Assembly (NCBI GenBank): GCA_963978545.1
Contig: OZ021727.1
Location: 15,264,743-15,328,742 of the forward strand
Origin: Linyphia triangularis
Lineage: Eukaryota > Arthropoda > Arachnida > Araneae > Linyphiidae
Reading direction: 5' to 3'
Length of the DNA stretch: 64,000 bases
Part shown: positions 34,207 through 47,800 of the stretch, in pieces
Layout: each line of letters opens with the position of its first letter
How positions within the stretch are numbered: position 1 is the first letter of the stretch
Notes under the pieces: generated by a model
Told to the model about the DNA's origin: nothing
Database searches by the model: none
Seen by the model: the letters and a program-made list of their open reading frames with translations, nothing else
Translations under genes and position numbers: made by a program

Positions 34207-35465
34207 CTCTGAGAAACACATAAATGACATTCATTAGGCACATCTTAGAATATTGTTTCCCTGTTCATTGATGTGCTTCAGCCACTAACTTGGATAAAGT
34301 GGAGAGGGTTCAACTCAGTGCTGCGAGAATTATTACTGGACTGAGACGTAGCTGCTCAAGAGAAGAAGTTCTCTATGAGGCTATTGCAACCTATCCAAAC
34401 TTGGGGAAAATCCAACCTTATCAAATATTTTAAAAAACTTTCTAGCTATGGTCAGCATAAAAAAAACTCCCTATACCTAAACAACTGGCGTAACAATCGA
34501 AGACTTAAGAAAAACAGTCCCTTCAGTCATGTTGAACATCGGTGTTTGTCTTTTGATGAGATCGAGCCACTCCTTAAAACTTTATTTGAGTCAATCAGAG
34601 GGACTACCCACAGTCCATTTTCACTTTGACTTTTCTATCCCGGTCACCAAGAAGGACTTGTTCCCAGCTCATCTTAGACATTGGCCTTAGAGATCATAAA
34701 TAAGATCCCCGAGAATGCCATAAAAATCTTTACGGAAGGCAGTAAACTGGACGACCCCTGGTAGTGGCATCTACATTGCGAAACCAAAGAATAAATCTCC
34801 GTAACCCTGATTCCTCCTCAGTCTTCAAAAGCGAACTAATTGCAATTGAAAAAGGCCGTGAGGCTATTCTCAACGAAAGCAACTTCGAGGACCTCTGGAT
34901 CCTTTCGGAAAGTCGCAGCTCTCTTTAACACCTCCACAATTGAATTGCTAGCATGTCTATCCTTCTCAAACACAAGGTTATTTCAGAGTTACAGAATGTT
35001 TAATTTCAATGTATTTCATCTCACGTTGACATATACGGCAATGAACAAGCAGATAGACTAGCCAAAGAGGGTTGTAGTCAATCTAATTCTTCCTCTTCAA
35101 CACTTACCTACCTTTTTAGAACATCAATCCACAGTTAATTCTGAAATTTCGTAGGAGTGGAGGATTCCTCTCTGACATCACTGGTATGGAGGCAAAGAAC
35201 CGGGCTCTTCGTTAGTTCTCAGTTGTGACAGAGCCTCTCGAACTGCAATATCTAAACTAGCAAGAGATCATTCAAAAAGTATCTCGTTTTTTCGAAAGTA
35301 GGGGGATCTTGGCAGTCTACTCTAAATGCCAATCTCAGCAGTATTCTCCTGAAGATATCTTGGACTGTCTGGGACTTTACAGAGATGACACATACTCTCC
35401 CCCCCCCCCTTCCCCTTCTGGTCCTCGACTTCCTTAGGGTCAATGGTCTAATGGACATTGTCTGA
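34207..35465 (+). pseudogene. Non-LTR retrotransposon ORF2 3' half (RT thumb and RNase H)
   Basis: Plus-strand coding remnant in several frames. Thumb region: RHILEYCFPVH, then a stop, then ATNLDKVERVQLSAARIITG. RNase H: FTEGSK near 34724 (normally YTDGS), SELIAIEKGREAI near 34826, WILSESRSS (normally SDSR), and SSHVDIYGNEQADRLAKEG near 35017. The C-terminal part reads GGFLSDITGMEAKNRALR, LSCDRASRTAISKLARDH, CQSQQYSPEDILDCLGL and ends LDFLRVNGLMDIV before TGA. I associate this end with spider retrotransposons. Frameshifts and stops make it inactive; the 5' part is absent. Confidence 0.85.
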
Positions 35466-35520
35466 CTTCGTCAGACAGCTGGAGGATAAGCTACAACAAC
35501 AATTAAATATAGGAGTTTAA

Positions 35521-36557
35521 CTCGGCAAAAGGCGCGCAGTGAAAAGTTGCACTAGTAGGCGCGTGGGGTATCTCATATCCCACCTCTTTAAATTCATTAT
35601 TTAGAGCCTCGTCAACGTTGCTTTTTATTTCAAAATTACTAAAAACAAATTTTATAAGTATAAAAAAATTAAGTAGTAAATTTATAAATAAATTTTCAGT
35701 AAGTTTTAATTTTCATATTACAAATAAAATAATATTTTTTCATTTCAAAGATTCGTTGCAATATTAATTCAGATTATTTCAGATAATTGTGCACAATTTG
35801 AACACACAACTTTCATTTTTTCATTACTAACACATTTTCACTATTAATACACAGATTTCGAGTGTTTCTGTCATTTGCTAGTAGGAATTCATATAATCTT
35901 CGATATGAATTTCTTTTGTCGATTAAGACTGTAGTAGATTCTTGCAAAATGTAGGTAAAATCATCAAATCTTATGCATTGCAAAAGAAACAAAAGTAGCC
36001 TTAAGAAATTGTTGTATGAAAGATTTCTATACCAGTGCCATCAGTAGCCCACGAGTCTTTGATATTTAGATGTGAAGATTTATGTAGTCTATATAAGCAT
36101 AAATGTCCAACGTGTGCTTGTACCTCGTCTGTCAACTTTTCTTCTCTTTCCCTTTTGCAATTTGCAGCCAAGTTTTATAAAATATGTTCTTAAATACTAC
36201 AACCATTGTTATTATTGTGTTACTACAAACCACTTTAAAACTACTTAATGGATCAGTTACATTCCTAGTTTCCTTGATGAGTCCAGGAAGAAGCGCAATG
36301 ATGTTATGTGAGTAGACTCTCACATTTTGACGAAATTTGATCTTACTCCCAACGTTTTCACGGTCTTCGCCCATGTACTTCCACTCATTTTAACTAAAAA
36401 AAATCTTCATCAATGTAATTACCTTACTATAAAATTCTCAATATGTAATATCTTCATCACTTTCAACTGCTTCCAATAAATTTCGCCAACTTTCCATTTC
36501 TTTTACATACGGAATAACTTTTTCCACCTTACTAATGGTACAGTTAAAGGAAATATA

Positions 36558-36595
<38 letters not shown>

Positions 36596-36890
36596 CTAAT
36601 ATTGCAATCGCAGTTAGTTAGGATGTAAATATACCGAATGTGTCTGAGGGCTCGGTTTGGGAAATGTCTCTCACGGGTAGGCGCATGGGGTATGACAGAC
36701 CCCAACCGACGGGAAATTCCTTATAACACCCTTTCTAAAAACAGATGTGACTTAAAATTTTTCCTGGAGGTCAAAGACGGGGACAAACTCATCTAAACAT
36801 AACACCAGTACATTCTTGTGAGAAAAGTTTGGATTATTTCACTTTTTCTGATGGGTGGGGTAAATTCTACCCCGCGCGCCTTCTGCTGGG
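35521..36890 (-). mobile_element. piggyBac-like transposon, internally deleted
   Basis: Inverted ends CTCGGCAAAAGGCGCGC (left) and, reverse-complemented, CCCAGCAGAAGGCGCGC (right) match at 14 of 17. The left is preceded by TTAA (35517-35520); the right is followed by GTAA, one base from TTAA. Further blocks of the form GGCGCGTGGGGTAT..TACCCC lie near both ends and at 36679. The interior codes, on the minus strand, broken pieces of a piggyBac transposase. At 1.37 kb it is shorter than typical autonomous elements (about 2.4 kb). Confidence 0.8.
35820..36510 (-). pseudogene. piggyBac transposase fragment (DDE_Tnp_1_7 type)
   Basis: Two frame-broken segments in order on the minus strand. First, an acidic N-terminal piece (EAVESDEDI) and VYSHNIIALLPG with LSSFKVVCSNTIITMVV (about 36374-36180). 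Second, KDSWATDGTGIEIFHTTIS followed in another frame by FLRLLLFLLQCIRFDDF and a YEFLL segment (about 36060-35850). These match the piggyBac pattern NII..LPG, F..tMS, L..LRFDD. The catalytic core after this point is missing. Confidence 0.78.
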
Positions 36891-36894
36891 GTAA

Positions 36895-39687
36895 GTAGTA
36901 ATGGACGTCACAAACAACCTTTAAGGCACTTGTTAACAAATCAAGGAACTTGTCGACACAAATCGAGCAAAACCAATGTCGAACTAATATTAAATAGCTA
37001 CCAGAAAGAAAAAAAAACATTGCTATATCAACCCTTTCACTACTTAAATTAAACTTACCTATAAATAATCATTTACATAAAAAAAGTATATATATTTTTA
37101 AACATGGTCTTGTACATGTATTGCTTAAAACTTCATAACTAACCATGTAAAAACATTCCTCTACAACATAATTTTTTAATATATAATCAAATTGAAAATA
37201 AACAAAACAAAATATTATACAAAAAAAATATTTTTAATCTGCACAAAATATGAACAAATGTCATTTAAATATATACATAGATAAATGTAAACAAATAAGT
37301 TATAAATATAAAAAGTAAACGCATTTTTATTTAAAATATAAATAATTTGTATACTTTAAATATAAAAAGAAATCTCAACAAAGTCATCAATCTTCATCTT
37401 AAACTTCCTTGTAATCAACCATGCAAATCCGTATCTTTGGACATAAGTTGTTTTATTAATTACGACCACGAAGCAGTTTGCTTTGAATTTGGGCATCTGA
37501 ATTTATTACCCTCTTAAAACAAATTACTAGGTCATATAAAGCCACTTGGAACCGTAGTAGTTAATCACGAGTGCAAGTCTTATGCAAAGATCATAAAATC
37601 ACATGTCATAGGGAAACCTATCCATATATTGCTGGTTAGGCATAAATATTCCTGATTTTCTGCTAAGAACGGGAATTATATTTGTTATTTATATTACTAA
37701 ATTAGTGCGTGACTCATAAAAGTTAAGTGTAAACTTCAGATGAATGATTGTGATCTCCAAGACATTTAGCTGTGTAATAATTAATTATAAATCCTTGTCA
37801 AGTTTAGTTAGGACTGCTATACATTTAATATCATTGTTAGTAAATAATGAATTTGTTACTCCAAATTATTATTGATTCACATAGTTAAATTTAATTACTT
37901 TTTTAATTGTTAATTTTAATGACAAGTACAACTTACTTAGCAAAAGTTCTTAGTTTCTAATACTGTGTGACATTGTACGATTCAGGAAATGTGGAAGCAT
38001 TATGTTTATAATCGTTTAGGACAAAAAATATGTTGCAAGTACATCTATGTTTAGGCATAAATTATATTTGTACAAATGATACTATACACAGGAAAATGAT
38101 ATTTGGCATAGTCCCAGCAGGGCAACATTTTTGGCCAATCCCGATGTGAAACGTTGCAAATAGACCTTTGGATACCGATATTAGTCAATTTCTCCCAATG
38201 CTTGAAAAAAGACACTGGGAGTTTTTAAATGTTGCTGCGCAAATTTAAAATTGAAATAAATAATGAAGTTGAAGTATCGACCAGATCTAGTCAAGTCAAT
38301 CTTTCATAACTCCGGTTTCCAACATTGATGTGTATCCTGGGAGGATATCTTTATTTAATGAGCGTGAAGGTACTTTTCTAAAGCTTACTTTTTTTTTCCT
38401 TCTTTTTTTTTTCTAAAAACTTAAACTATTTTTGTAACGAATTTCTTTCGACACCATGTCGGGATACTGCACTTAACCTACTCTCCCTTAAATTCGATAT
38501 TTTGAGTAAAAGTTAAGTATATTGGACACTTAATTTATACAGCTGACTACTAACTTAATTGTATTTTCTTTCTCTTTTGAATAAAATAATTTTTATTATA
38601 ATAAGTTAACTAATTTATATTCAATGAAGCATAAATTTTTAGTATTTATTCAAATAACTCAAACACATTTTTTTTTATCTCTGTTCATTGCAAAATATCA
38701 GCTGTGAATTTTGTGCGGTATTATCTTGAAACAAAAGAAGGATTCCTTTTTCACGCAATGGAATCAGCCGCGATGATTCTAAAATACTTTTCATAAATAT
38801 CCAAATTGTTATCTTATGCTTATAGCAATACTAATAAAGGAACTTGTCTTGGTGGATTTATAGACTTATTTTAGTTATTCAAATTCTAATTGTATGCTGT
38901 ATGCAAACTTTTACACTTCATTAACCATATACTGACTATTCTAAATTTGGCTCAGTTCTCCAGACATTAAATTTAAAGTATAATAATATATTTTATACGC
39001 AAGAAATAAAGAGTAAATAACCTCTTATTAAACATTTCTCTTTAAAGATGTATTAGAAATAAATCATAAGCATTTTAAATCTAAAACTACTTAAAATCCA
39101 TAACCATCTGTATAGCTCAATGAGATAAATTGTTTAATAGCTTATATGTGAAGTGGATAAAATGTAAAAAACACTAGGGTATAATAAAAAAAAAAACATT
39201 ATTAATCGAAAATACAAAATTTTGCAAACAACATATTTCTTCATTTCAAATTGGAAATGTTTTCTTAAATTAAGGTCAATATTAAATATATTTTACCGAA
39301 TTAGAAAAAAAAAATTTTACGCAAACTTACCATTTGTTAACAAAAGAGTTTTAAAGTCTATAAATTCGGCAAAAAATTTTCTGTCTTAACATCCATTTTT
39401 AACTATTTATCCAAGTATAGTAACTATAAAAATGCATTCTTCCTAATCAGAATTTCAATGATCCCAGTCAAAACTCTTAAGTGAATTTTGGGGTGAAAAA
39501 AAACTCATTCCTTGTCTGATGAAAAGTATGTACATTCAGTATTTGAAGTTTTGCTCTTAAACGTTGAACTCTATTATACATACGGATAGAAAGATACTTT
39601 GCTGTATTAACTTATCGCTGCAATATAATTAAAAAAACAAAAGTAGTACAACGCCATGTAAGTAACAAGAACCATAATGTTTATATG
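36895..39687. other. Gene-free AT-rich stretch
   Basis: No supported gene. The open frame at 36793-37020 is formed partly by the transposon end. Sequence near 38100-38240 is less AT-rich (CCCAGCAGGGCAACATTTTT) and could be a repeat fragment. Confidence 0.45.
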
Positions 39688-40575
39688 TCACCCTGGTAAA
39701 GGAAGTTAAATTTCAAAATTTATACTAATGGAAAATCAGCGTACATTGCGATATTCAAGAGATCTGAAGTGTAACCCTTGTAAAGTAACATCCAAAATTA
39801 TATCAATAAAAAAAAACACCAAGTTCAACTAATTTTACGCTGTACAAACGATCTGAACTCCTTCCATCAAATCTATAGCTGGTATATATCAAATACAAAT
39901 CAACAACATGACGATATGCAAGTGATCTGAAATCTAACACTGGTAAAAGACATCCAACATTATATCGATAAAAAAAAAACCACCGAGTTCAACGTACGTT
40001 ACGCTGTACAAAGATTTGAACTGTTCCTATCAAACGCTTTAGCTGGAATGTATCACATGCCAATCAACATACATTAAGATATTCAAAGGATCTGAAATGT
40101 AACCCGGATAAATGAACATCCAGAATTACTTCGGAAAAAAAAAAAGCCACCAAGTTCAACGTAACGTACGTTGCAATGTACAAAAGATCTGAACTGTTCC
40201 CATCAAACGCTATAGCTGGAATTTATCAAATTTAAAATTACGTACATTACGATATTCAAGGGATATGAAATGTTTCCCTGGTAAAAAAAAAAAAAAAAAA
40301 AAAAAAAAACATCCAAAGTTATATCGATAAAAAAAAAAAAGAACTACCAAGTTCAACGTACATTACGCTGTACATAAGATCTGAACTGTTCCCATCAAAT
40401 GCTATAGGTGGAATGTATCAAATGCAAATCAACGTGCATTACGATATTCAAGGGATATGAAATGTTCCAAGGGTAAAAAAAAACCACCCAAAATTATATC
40501 GATAAAAAAAAGAACTACCAAGTTCAATGTACGTTACGCTGTACAAAAGATCTGAACTGTTCCCATCAAATGCTG
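39688..40575. repeat. Dimeric satellite-like tandem array
   Basis: Five units with marker GATAT(T/G)CAAG at 39750, 39913, 40078, 40251 and 40443, spacing 163-192. Each unit has two related halves, one with ATTACGATATTCAAGGGATC and one with TACGCTGTACAAAAGATCTG, so the basic monomer is about 80-90 bases. Spacing differences come largely from A runs. Confidence 0.88.
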
Positions 40576-40740
40576 AGTAATAACCGCAACTTATCTCGAG
40601 CTTTAAATAAAAATCAATTGTATCTTCGGACTTCCCCCTCCTCAGGTGCCACGCCCAATGCTTGACACAAGGTCTCCATTGAAGGGTACCTAGCATTATT
40701 GTCCATGAGGGATCATCACAGAAGAGGGATATTGATTTCA

Positions 40741-41204
40741 ACTAACGCATCAATACCTTAAAATACGTTCCCGGTTCTAGTTCGATTTTCAATCGGTTTC
40801 AACATTAAGGATGGAGTCGTTATAATTTATTCTCTTTTGTATATAAGTTGAAATGTTTCTGCTTTTGATAGTTTTTTTTTTTTTTTTTTTTTTTACTGAT
40901 TCGATTAGTTATAAAAATTAAAAAAATTATAAAATCTAATATTTATTAAAAAAAAAAAAAAAAAATATCTAATATTTGATTGACGCTAAAGTGTTTTTTA
41001 CCATACTGGATGTAACATAGATATTGGATATGTTTTATTATTATAATTAATTGTAAATTATTATTAATTGTAAATTATTATTAAATATATATATTGTTAA
41101 TTACTATGTATTATTAAATATATATATTGTTAATTACTATGTATTATTAAATACTATTTATTATTAATTATTACTTTTTGTAAAATATATTTTATTATTG
41201 AATA
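40741..41204. other. AT-rich with short tandem repeat
   Basis: Holds a T run (40870-40893), an A run (40949-40965) and a roughly 40-base duplicated unit (TATATATTGTTAATTACTAT) near 41086-41150. No gene. Confidence 0.5.
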
Positions 41205-41851
41205 TTGTTATTAAATATTATTTATCATCAATTTTTGATGAATATTTTTTGTAGCATACATTTTGCTTTGTAGAATAAGTAGTGCTACTTAATATCAAAT
41301 ATTTTTTAGTAATACGAACTATTCGATAACGTTATTAAAAAAAAATTGTGAATTTTTTTTTAATAATGTTACAAATTTATAAATATTATTTATTATTAAA
41401 ACTTACTAATAACTACTTCTTATTAAATATCATTTGTATTTTATATTTTATTTTTCATTATTAATTATCATTTAACATATTTCATAACAAAAAATTAAGT
41501 TTAGACATTTATATCAAGTTTAAATTTTGTGTATAATTGCAGTAACTAAATAATTTATATTTTTGTCGTAAAAAGTGAAATTGATACTGTATTGTCACAT
41601 CTCTTTAAAATTTTATTTAAAAAAAAAATCACGTTATTTTTAAAGCCAAATTACTTCAAAATCTAACGATTTTTACAAAAAATTAATTGAAAATCACCAT
41701 TTGATATCTCATATTTCCTTTTATAAAGTTAAATATCAGAGTACATTCTAGTTAAGTCCATACCATGCCGAATTGAACTTCGTATTCTGTAAATTGTCTG
41801 TCGTATTTTGATATTCATCAAAAATTGATGATAAATAATATTTAATAACAA
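41205..41851. mobile_element. Fold-back element with 41-bp perfect arms
   Basis: Positions 41205-41245 and 41811-41851 are exact reverse complements over 41 bases (the left arm starts TTGTTATTAAATATTATTTA). Each arm also contains a short palindrome TCATCAA..TTGATGA. The 565-base centre is AT-rich and non-coding. No target duplication was identified. Confidence 0.75.
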
Positions 41852-44800
41852 AGGTAAGTTAGATGTCTTAAAATCTCTCAATTTTAACAAAAATTATTTG
41901 CAAAACACAAATTCACTTTCGTATCCAAAGAACTAGAATTAAATGTTGATTTGGTTTGCTATAAAATGTATTTGAAGAATAGTACGAAAAATGTTAAGAA
42001 TATATCTTAACTGTTCAAATTATAAGACATAACGTGAAAATAAATTCCCTTCTATAACACAGGTTTTTTCTTTTCTTTTTTTCCTCTCCACAAAAAGTAC
42101 TCATTAAAAAGCTATAAGAAATTGTAAAAAATTATTATTATTATTATTTTATTTTTTTCATAAAAAAAACTTATCTATTTAAGTAAAAAACAATTAATAT
42201 TTAAAGTCTTTCTAAAACAATTTAAAAACCAATTGTAAGCAAAAACAATCAGATTTACGGGTCTATATGTGGGAAAAACTTGTATTTATTCACGTAATTA
42301 ATAACGTAAACATTACGCATTTAGTTACGTTTGCATAAGAAATACGAAAATCTAATGCTGATTTATCTGTAACTTAGTTAAAATAGCATATTCTGTTCGA
42401 AGATGGGGGAAAAAAATTCAGGAAAAAAGAAACGTGATTCTAAATACTTCAACGATGGGTCATGTCTCTAATTTGATTTACAATTTGTTTAATCAAATAA
42501 CTTATAGAAGAAGATAATACTAAAACCATTTCCAAACTGGTTCAGCCCAAATAATGTTTTTAGTTTGGAGAAGAATCGAGTTAAGCTCTTTTGTAGAAGA
42601 AAAGAAAATAGCAAAAAGGAAAACATTGATGGAAAGTTGGCAATAGCGTCTGCTTACTTTGGAGTCCTCAATTTGATTTGGCTTCAAATGCTAATTATAA
42701 AAATTGGAATTCGATAAGAATAACTTCGAAAACTTCGCATATAAGAATGAGAAAGTTGCATTTTCTTGTAGGTTATAATAATACGTAATATCTTATTTTT
42801 TTGGGGGAAAAAAAAGTGAAAATGAGTAAAGTTTGACGAAAGTTCACTAATGCAACGTCTTTCGTAGACAAACTAAAAGTAAATGTTGTGTAAGAGTAGA
42901 AATTCACAAGACAAATACTTTTACTTGTTCTATTGCAACATAAGCTTTAAAATATACTATTCAATTGTATACTTAATGTTACTTCCAAAATAATATTTTA
43001 AAATTTAGTTATACCGCAGAGCAACCAAGTTTTTGAATTAATGAGGGATCGAATATTTAGTTAAAAGTAAATGAAAATTATGCTAATAAAATCAGGTAGG
43101 TCTCCCAAAAATATTTTCCTAACATATATTTATTAAACTTATTTAATGTACACTCCGAATAGATCTCGTATTTTTCCGAAATTGTTTCATTATTTTGCTA
43201 ACAATATCAAATGTACTCAATACTAAATATGCAAAAATTAAGTTAATAAATAAAGAAATAATAAATAATGAATTAAACGGCAAATATCATACTAGAACTT
43301 TGAAGATCTTATATTAGATTCCCAACTATGCAACTATGCTTTAATAAATATTCTATTAAATTTAAATATCTTTTATGTTCTTAATACGTTTTAATGTTAA
43401 AATCTATAAAATATACATTATTCTGTTCTCGTGTTTTTATCACCAGCTGAGCCAAACTTCTGAAAAATAAGCACATTTGTTGATTTACTTTGGAAAGTAA
43501 AATATCTTGTATATACATTAATAAAAATTGCATAAGCGTGCTGATATCCCCATTTAAGAAGATACACCAAAAACTACAAACAAATAAAAAGTAAAATGCT
43601 AAAGAATTTTTTAAAAGATAATTCAAGTGGATATTTTTGGTTTATTTTCCCCCAATTCAATAGAAATAATTTTTTTCTAAGAAATTAATTTCAAAAACTT
43701 TAATTTTGGAGATAATCCCTGAGGTATGCAACACAATTAAAATTTATAAAAAAACATTTCAATAAAAAAAATGCTCAGGTATATTTAATGGCTGTTAAAG
43801 TTTGAAAAATAATTAAAATACTTCAATAGTTTTAAAAGAAACTTATTTTCTGATGAGCTTTTATTCCACTTAATTGCTCCATTTATAATTCGAACAATTT
43901 ATGAAACAAACATTAATTAATTTTAAATTATCTCTTTCTAATAAAATGTACAGTGTACCTTTAATTTCTATCAATTTGTACTTAAATTTCATTCCATTTC
44001 ACCAAACGCACAATGTTTAATCGCTCTAAAAGATTTAATAAAGAGTCCAGAATTAAACAACAACGAAAAGTATCGCAATAGAAAGAAAAAATCTTCACAG
44101 TTACTATCTTAAGCACATCCAAATTAGAGGACAGATCACGTTCAACTCTCAAGAAACACGAGTGGATAATTTCAGACATATAATACAGGACTCGTCTGTG
44201 TGTAATTTAGTTAGTAAATGGACACTAATTCCTACTGCTTAAAGACTCTTTTTTTTTAGAAAAGTACTATTTTGTGAGTGTAATATTAGAGTTTTGTTAA
44301 TTTGGTTATACTTCTGGTTTGTTTTTTTTATATAAAAAAGTGTTTGAATTGTTATAATTTTTTTTCTGTAAATATAAAATGGGGGAATTAACATTTAAAT
44401 TTCATTAGCCTGGGATTTTACTTATTTTTATCGATTGGCAGCTTTTTTTAAATAATGAAGTTGCAATTCACCAATTTGATCTCATTGTTTAATAATATTA
44501 TGAATACATATAATAAGAAAATAAATTTAATTTGATGTAGTGGCTGATGTACTTAATTTTAGAAGAGGGAAAAAAAAATATAGTTGTGAGACAAAGCGAA
44601 GGAATTTAATTTTGTTCTAAATACTCCATAGAAATCCCACTGTAAATCCTCATTTGCTACGTGCTAGTTATTGAACTTTAATTAAAAAAGCCTTAGCTTA
44701 GCTCTTTAAAATAGTGCATGTAGAGTAAAAATGAGCTTACTGCACTTTTCGTCACAAATCACATTCTGATATATTTGAAAACAAGAATAAAAGCCTCATT

Positions 44801-47800
44801 GGTGAGTAAAAGCTGCAACTCGATCTGCAACTCGTAAAAGCTGCAACTCGAAGATTAATTTTAGTAAATAAGTGATGTACAAAAACACTAAGCTCTATTT
44901 GAATTTGCACTTAAGAAGGATATTTGATCTACTCAAAGCTTTGAAAAATTAGAGTTAGCCACTTAACACTATAGCCATAAAAAATTAAAAATATATCATA
45001 TAAAAGCCATCATATCTATAAAAGCCATTTAGACAAGTTTTATAAAAGCCATTTAGACAAGTTCTAGAAGAAATATAAATGATATATGTTAAAATTCTAA
45101 ATGGTTTGAATGTTTTTTATATATAGCGAGAAAACTGAAAAACTTTACATCTAAGTTTATGAATTGATTACTTTCACAAAACTCGGTTTTTACTCACCCC
45201 ACAACTAAAAAAGAAAATGAAAACAAAAAAAATATATATAATAGTAGGATTATAACCGATTATCATTCCTAAATAAAAATGCCTACAAAATCTAATTTAG
45301 CCTTTTTCATATTTCAAATTTAAATATTATAAAAAAAAGAAAATAATAATAAAAAAAAAACATATCATGTACCAACCAAGTATACAAAAACTATTCACTT
45401 TAGACTTCTAAAACTAATGAATTTTTTAGGGTTTAAATCTTCTGTGAGCACTTTACTTTAAATGATAATGTTTACAAAAGTAATCATAGATGCACGCACC
45501 TTTTAGAAAATGGGTTTTAATTTTTTTTTCTACTGTTAACCACTGTTGCTACCATTAAATATGAAATATACATTATGAGTTTTAATTGTATTTTCGCATG
45601 ATGACTGTCAGAAATTGGAGAAAATTTATTGTTATATGTCACTACGTAGTTATTTTTGTACGTTTCACGTTTTTTTTAGAATCTTAGTTTCAATTTCAAA
45701 CTAAGGACACCTACAAACCTGCTTGAAACCTTTAAAGGGGATAGTTTTGCTTGTAATTACACATGTAAGTAAGGAATTTTGATATTTTTGACATTTTCTT
45801 TATTTGAAATACGTAAAAGTGGAATAACGCAAAATTGGATAAAAAACGCAAAATTGGATAAAAAACGCAAAATTGTACTGTTGAGTGAGATAAAGTGAGA
45901 TTATTTATTGATAATTTCAATTTACATTCTAATTATGCTTATAAATATATATATAAAAATAATTCAATAAGAAGCATGAAAATTGTAGCTTGTAAGAGAA
46001 AAAAGTGTAAGAAATAAAATAAAAATATTTTCCAATTCTTTTTTTTTTTATTTAAATAAATAGTAATTTATGCAACTAGTTGTGAAAATAGTACTTTTTA
46101 AAACGAGGCAAAATGCTCTATTACGAGTTGATTAGTAAAAGTAAAATAGTTAAGTGAGTTTGAAAAAATATAATTTTGCACAAATAGTATACAATGTTTT
46201 TTAGTAATTACGTACAAACAATACTTTAGTACATGTATATAATGTTGGTAATTCCAGTACATGAATACTTTCTGAAAATATCTAATTTATATACGAAGAT
46301 TTTGTTGATTTAAAGCGAGAAGAGTTTAGTAAAGTATTTTACTTCACTAATGGTATGAAATATTTCACAACATGCCTTGTAAAAAAAAATTCCCTTTAAA
46401 AACGATTTTCGATCTAAAAATTTTTTTAATTGTTTGCACGCAGTTATAAAATTATTTTATTGTTACATATGTGAACTATTTGTTTAATATAAATAAATTA
46501 GTTTTTCAGTTTTCAATTCTAATATTTCTAATAATTTCAGTTCTAATATGTTTTTTAACAATTTTGAAACAGTTTCTAGCAAAATAATTGCTTATTTTAT
46601 CCTATAACATTTTTTTTTAATTTTTTTATTTTTATTCAACGAATTCTTAATTTTTTAATTTTAGTCAACGAATTCTTAATTTTTTTATTCAACGAATTCT
46701 TTGTTTTATGCGAAATTAATAGAATGTTCTATTTTGTAGTCTTTACCTTTCTGAGTTTTCTCTTACAAAACTTGACATTACAACTAAATTATCAAACGCT
46801 TTTTTTTTCTTCTTTTGTGATTTGTTTTCTTTTTTGGAAACTCGTCATTGCATCGGATAAAAATGTTTTAAACTTTAGTAGAAACTTTTCTTAGACGATT
46901 CGTAAGACCTTATTTGCGACGTATTGCACATTTTTTAAATTGTATTGCTTTTTACCTTCAATTTAAATAACTGATTAATATTGCAATGAGAAAAATATAT
47001 AGGTTTAAGTTGAATTTAATAAACTAGCATTTATTCTTTTCTCAAACACAATGAAATTGTGAATGCTAAAATGAATTGCTAGTTCAAGTGTTTTTATTTT
47101 CGTTTTTTGGCTGAACATTTCAATACAAAGTACTTTTTCCAACAAAATTGTATGTTATAAGAATTTGTATTATGTAATTTCTGTATTTCTAAAAAAACAC
47201 GAAATGTATAAAGTTCGCTCCGTTTATAGCAAGAAAAATTTGTACAAATAGTGAGCATAGGTATAAAATGATGGAAGATGAAAAGGAAATTATTACTTTA
47301 AAAAAATCAAAACCAAGAGGAAAAAGAAATTAGGCGTTTTCCTTTATGATAGCCTTCGTTTACGAATACTATTAAGCATACAAACTTCAATTCAAAAAAT
47401 TTTAGAAGGTCTTTTTCTGGAGGAGCGCAAAATTTTTTTTCTGCGCGAGAATCTTTTAACAATTTATTTTTTATTTTGTCATATAGAGTATTATTGTATT
47501 TATTTGCTGTAAACATAATGTCGTTTTTATAAATAATGTTACATTTTCGTATTTGTTAAAGACATTCAATTTATTTTTATAATTACATCCATTTGTATAG
47601 TTTGGTTTTAGTACTGTTTATAAGGTTTGGCTACTTTTTTTTTATTATGGATAAAATTTTAATTCCTTACTTTGTATTTTAAAAATGACTTCATAATTTT
47701 TTATTTTTTTCAATGTTAGTCACATTTTGAAGGATTCAACGGATTCGTTTTTTACGTGTCCATTTCTGTTTATAGTTGTATAATATTACAATATTCAGTT

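Noticed and set aside
36793..37020. 75-residue minus frame
   Set aside because: It spans the piggyBac terminal repeat and flanking DNA; no domain pattern.
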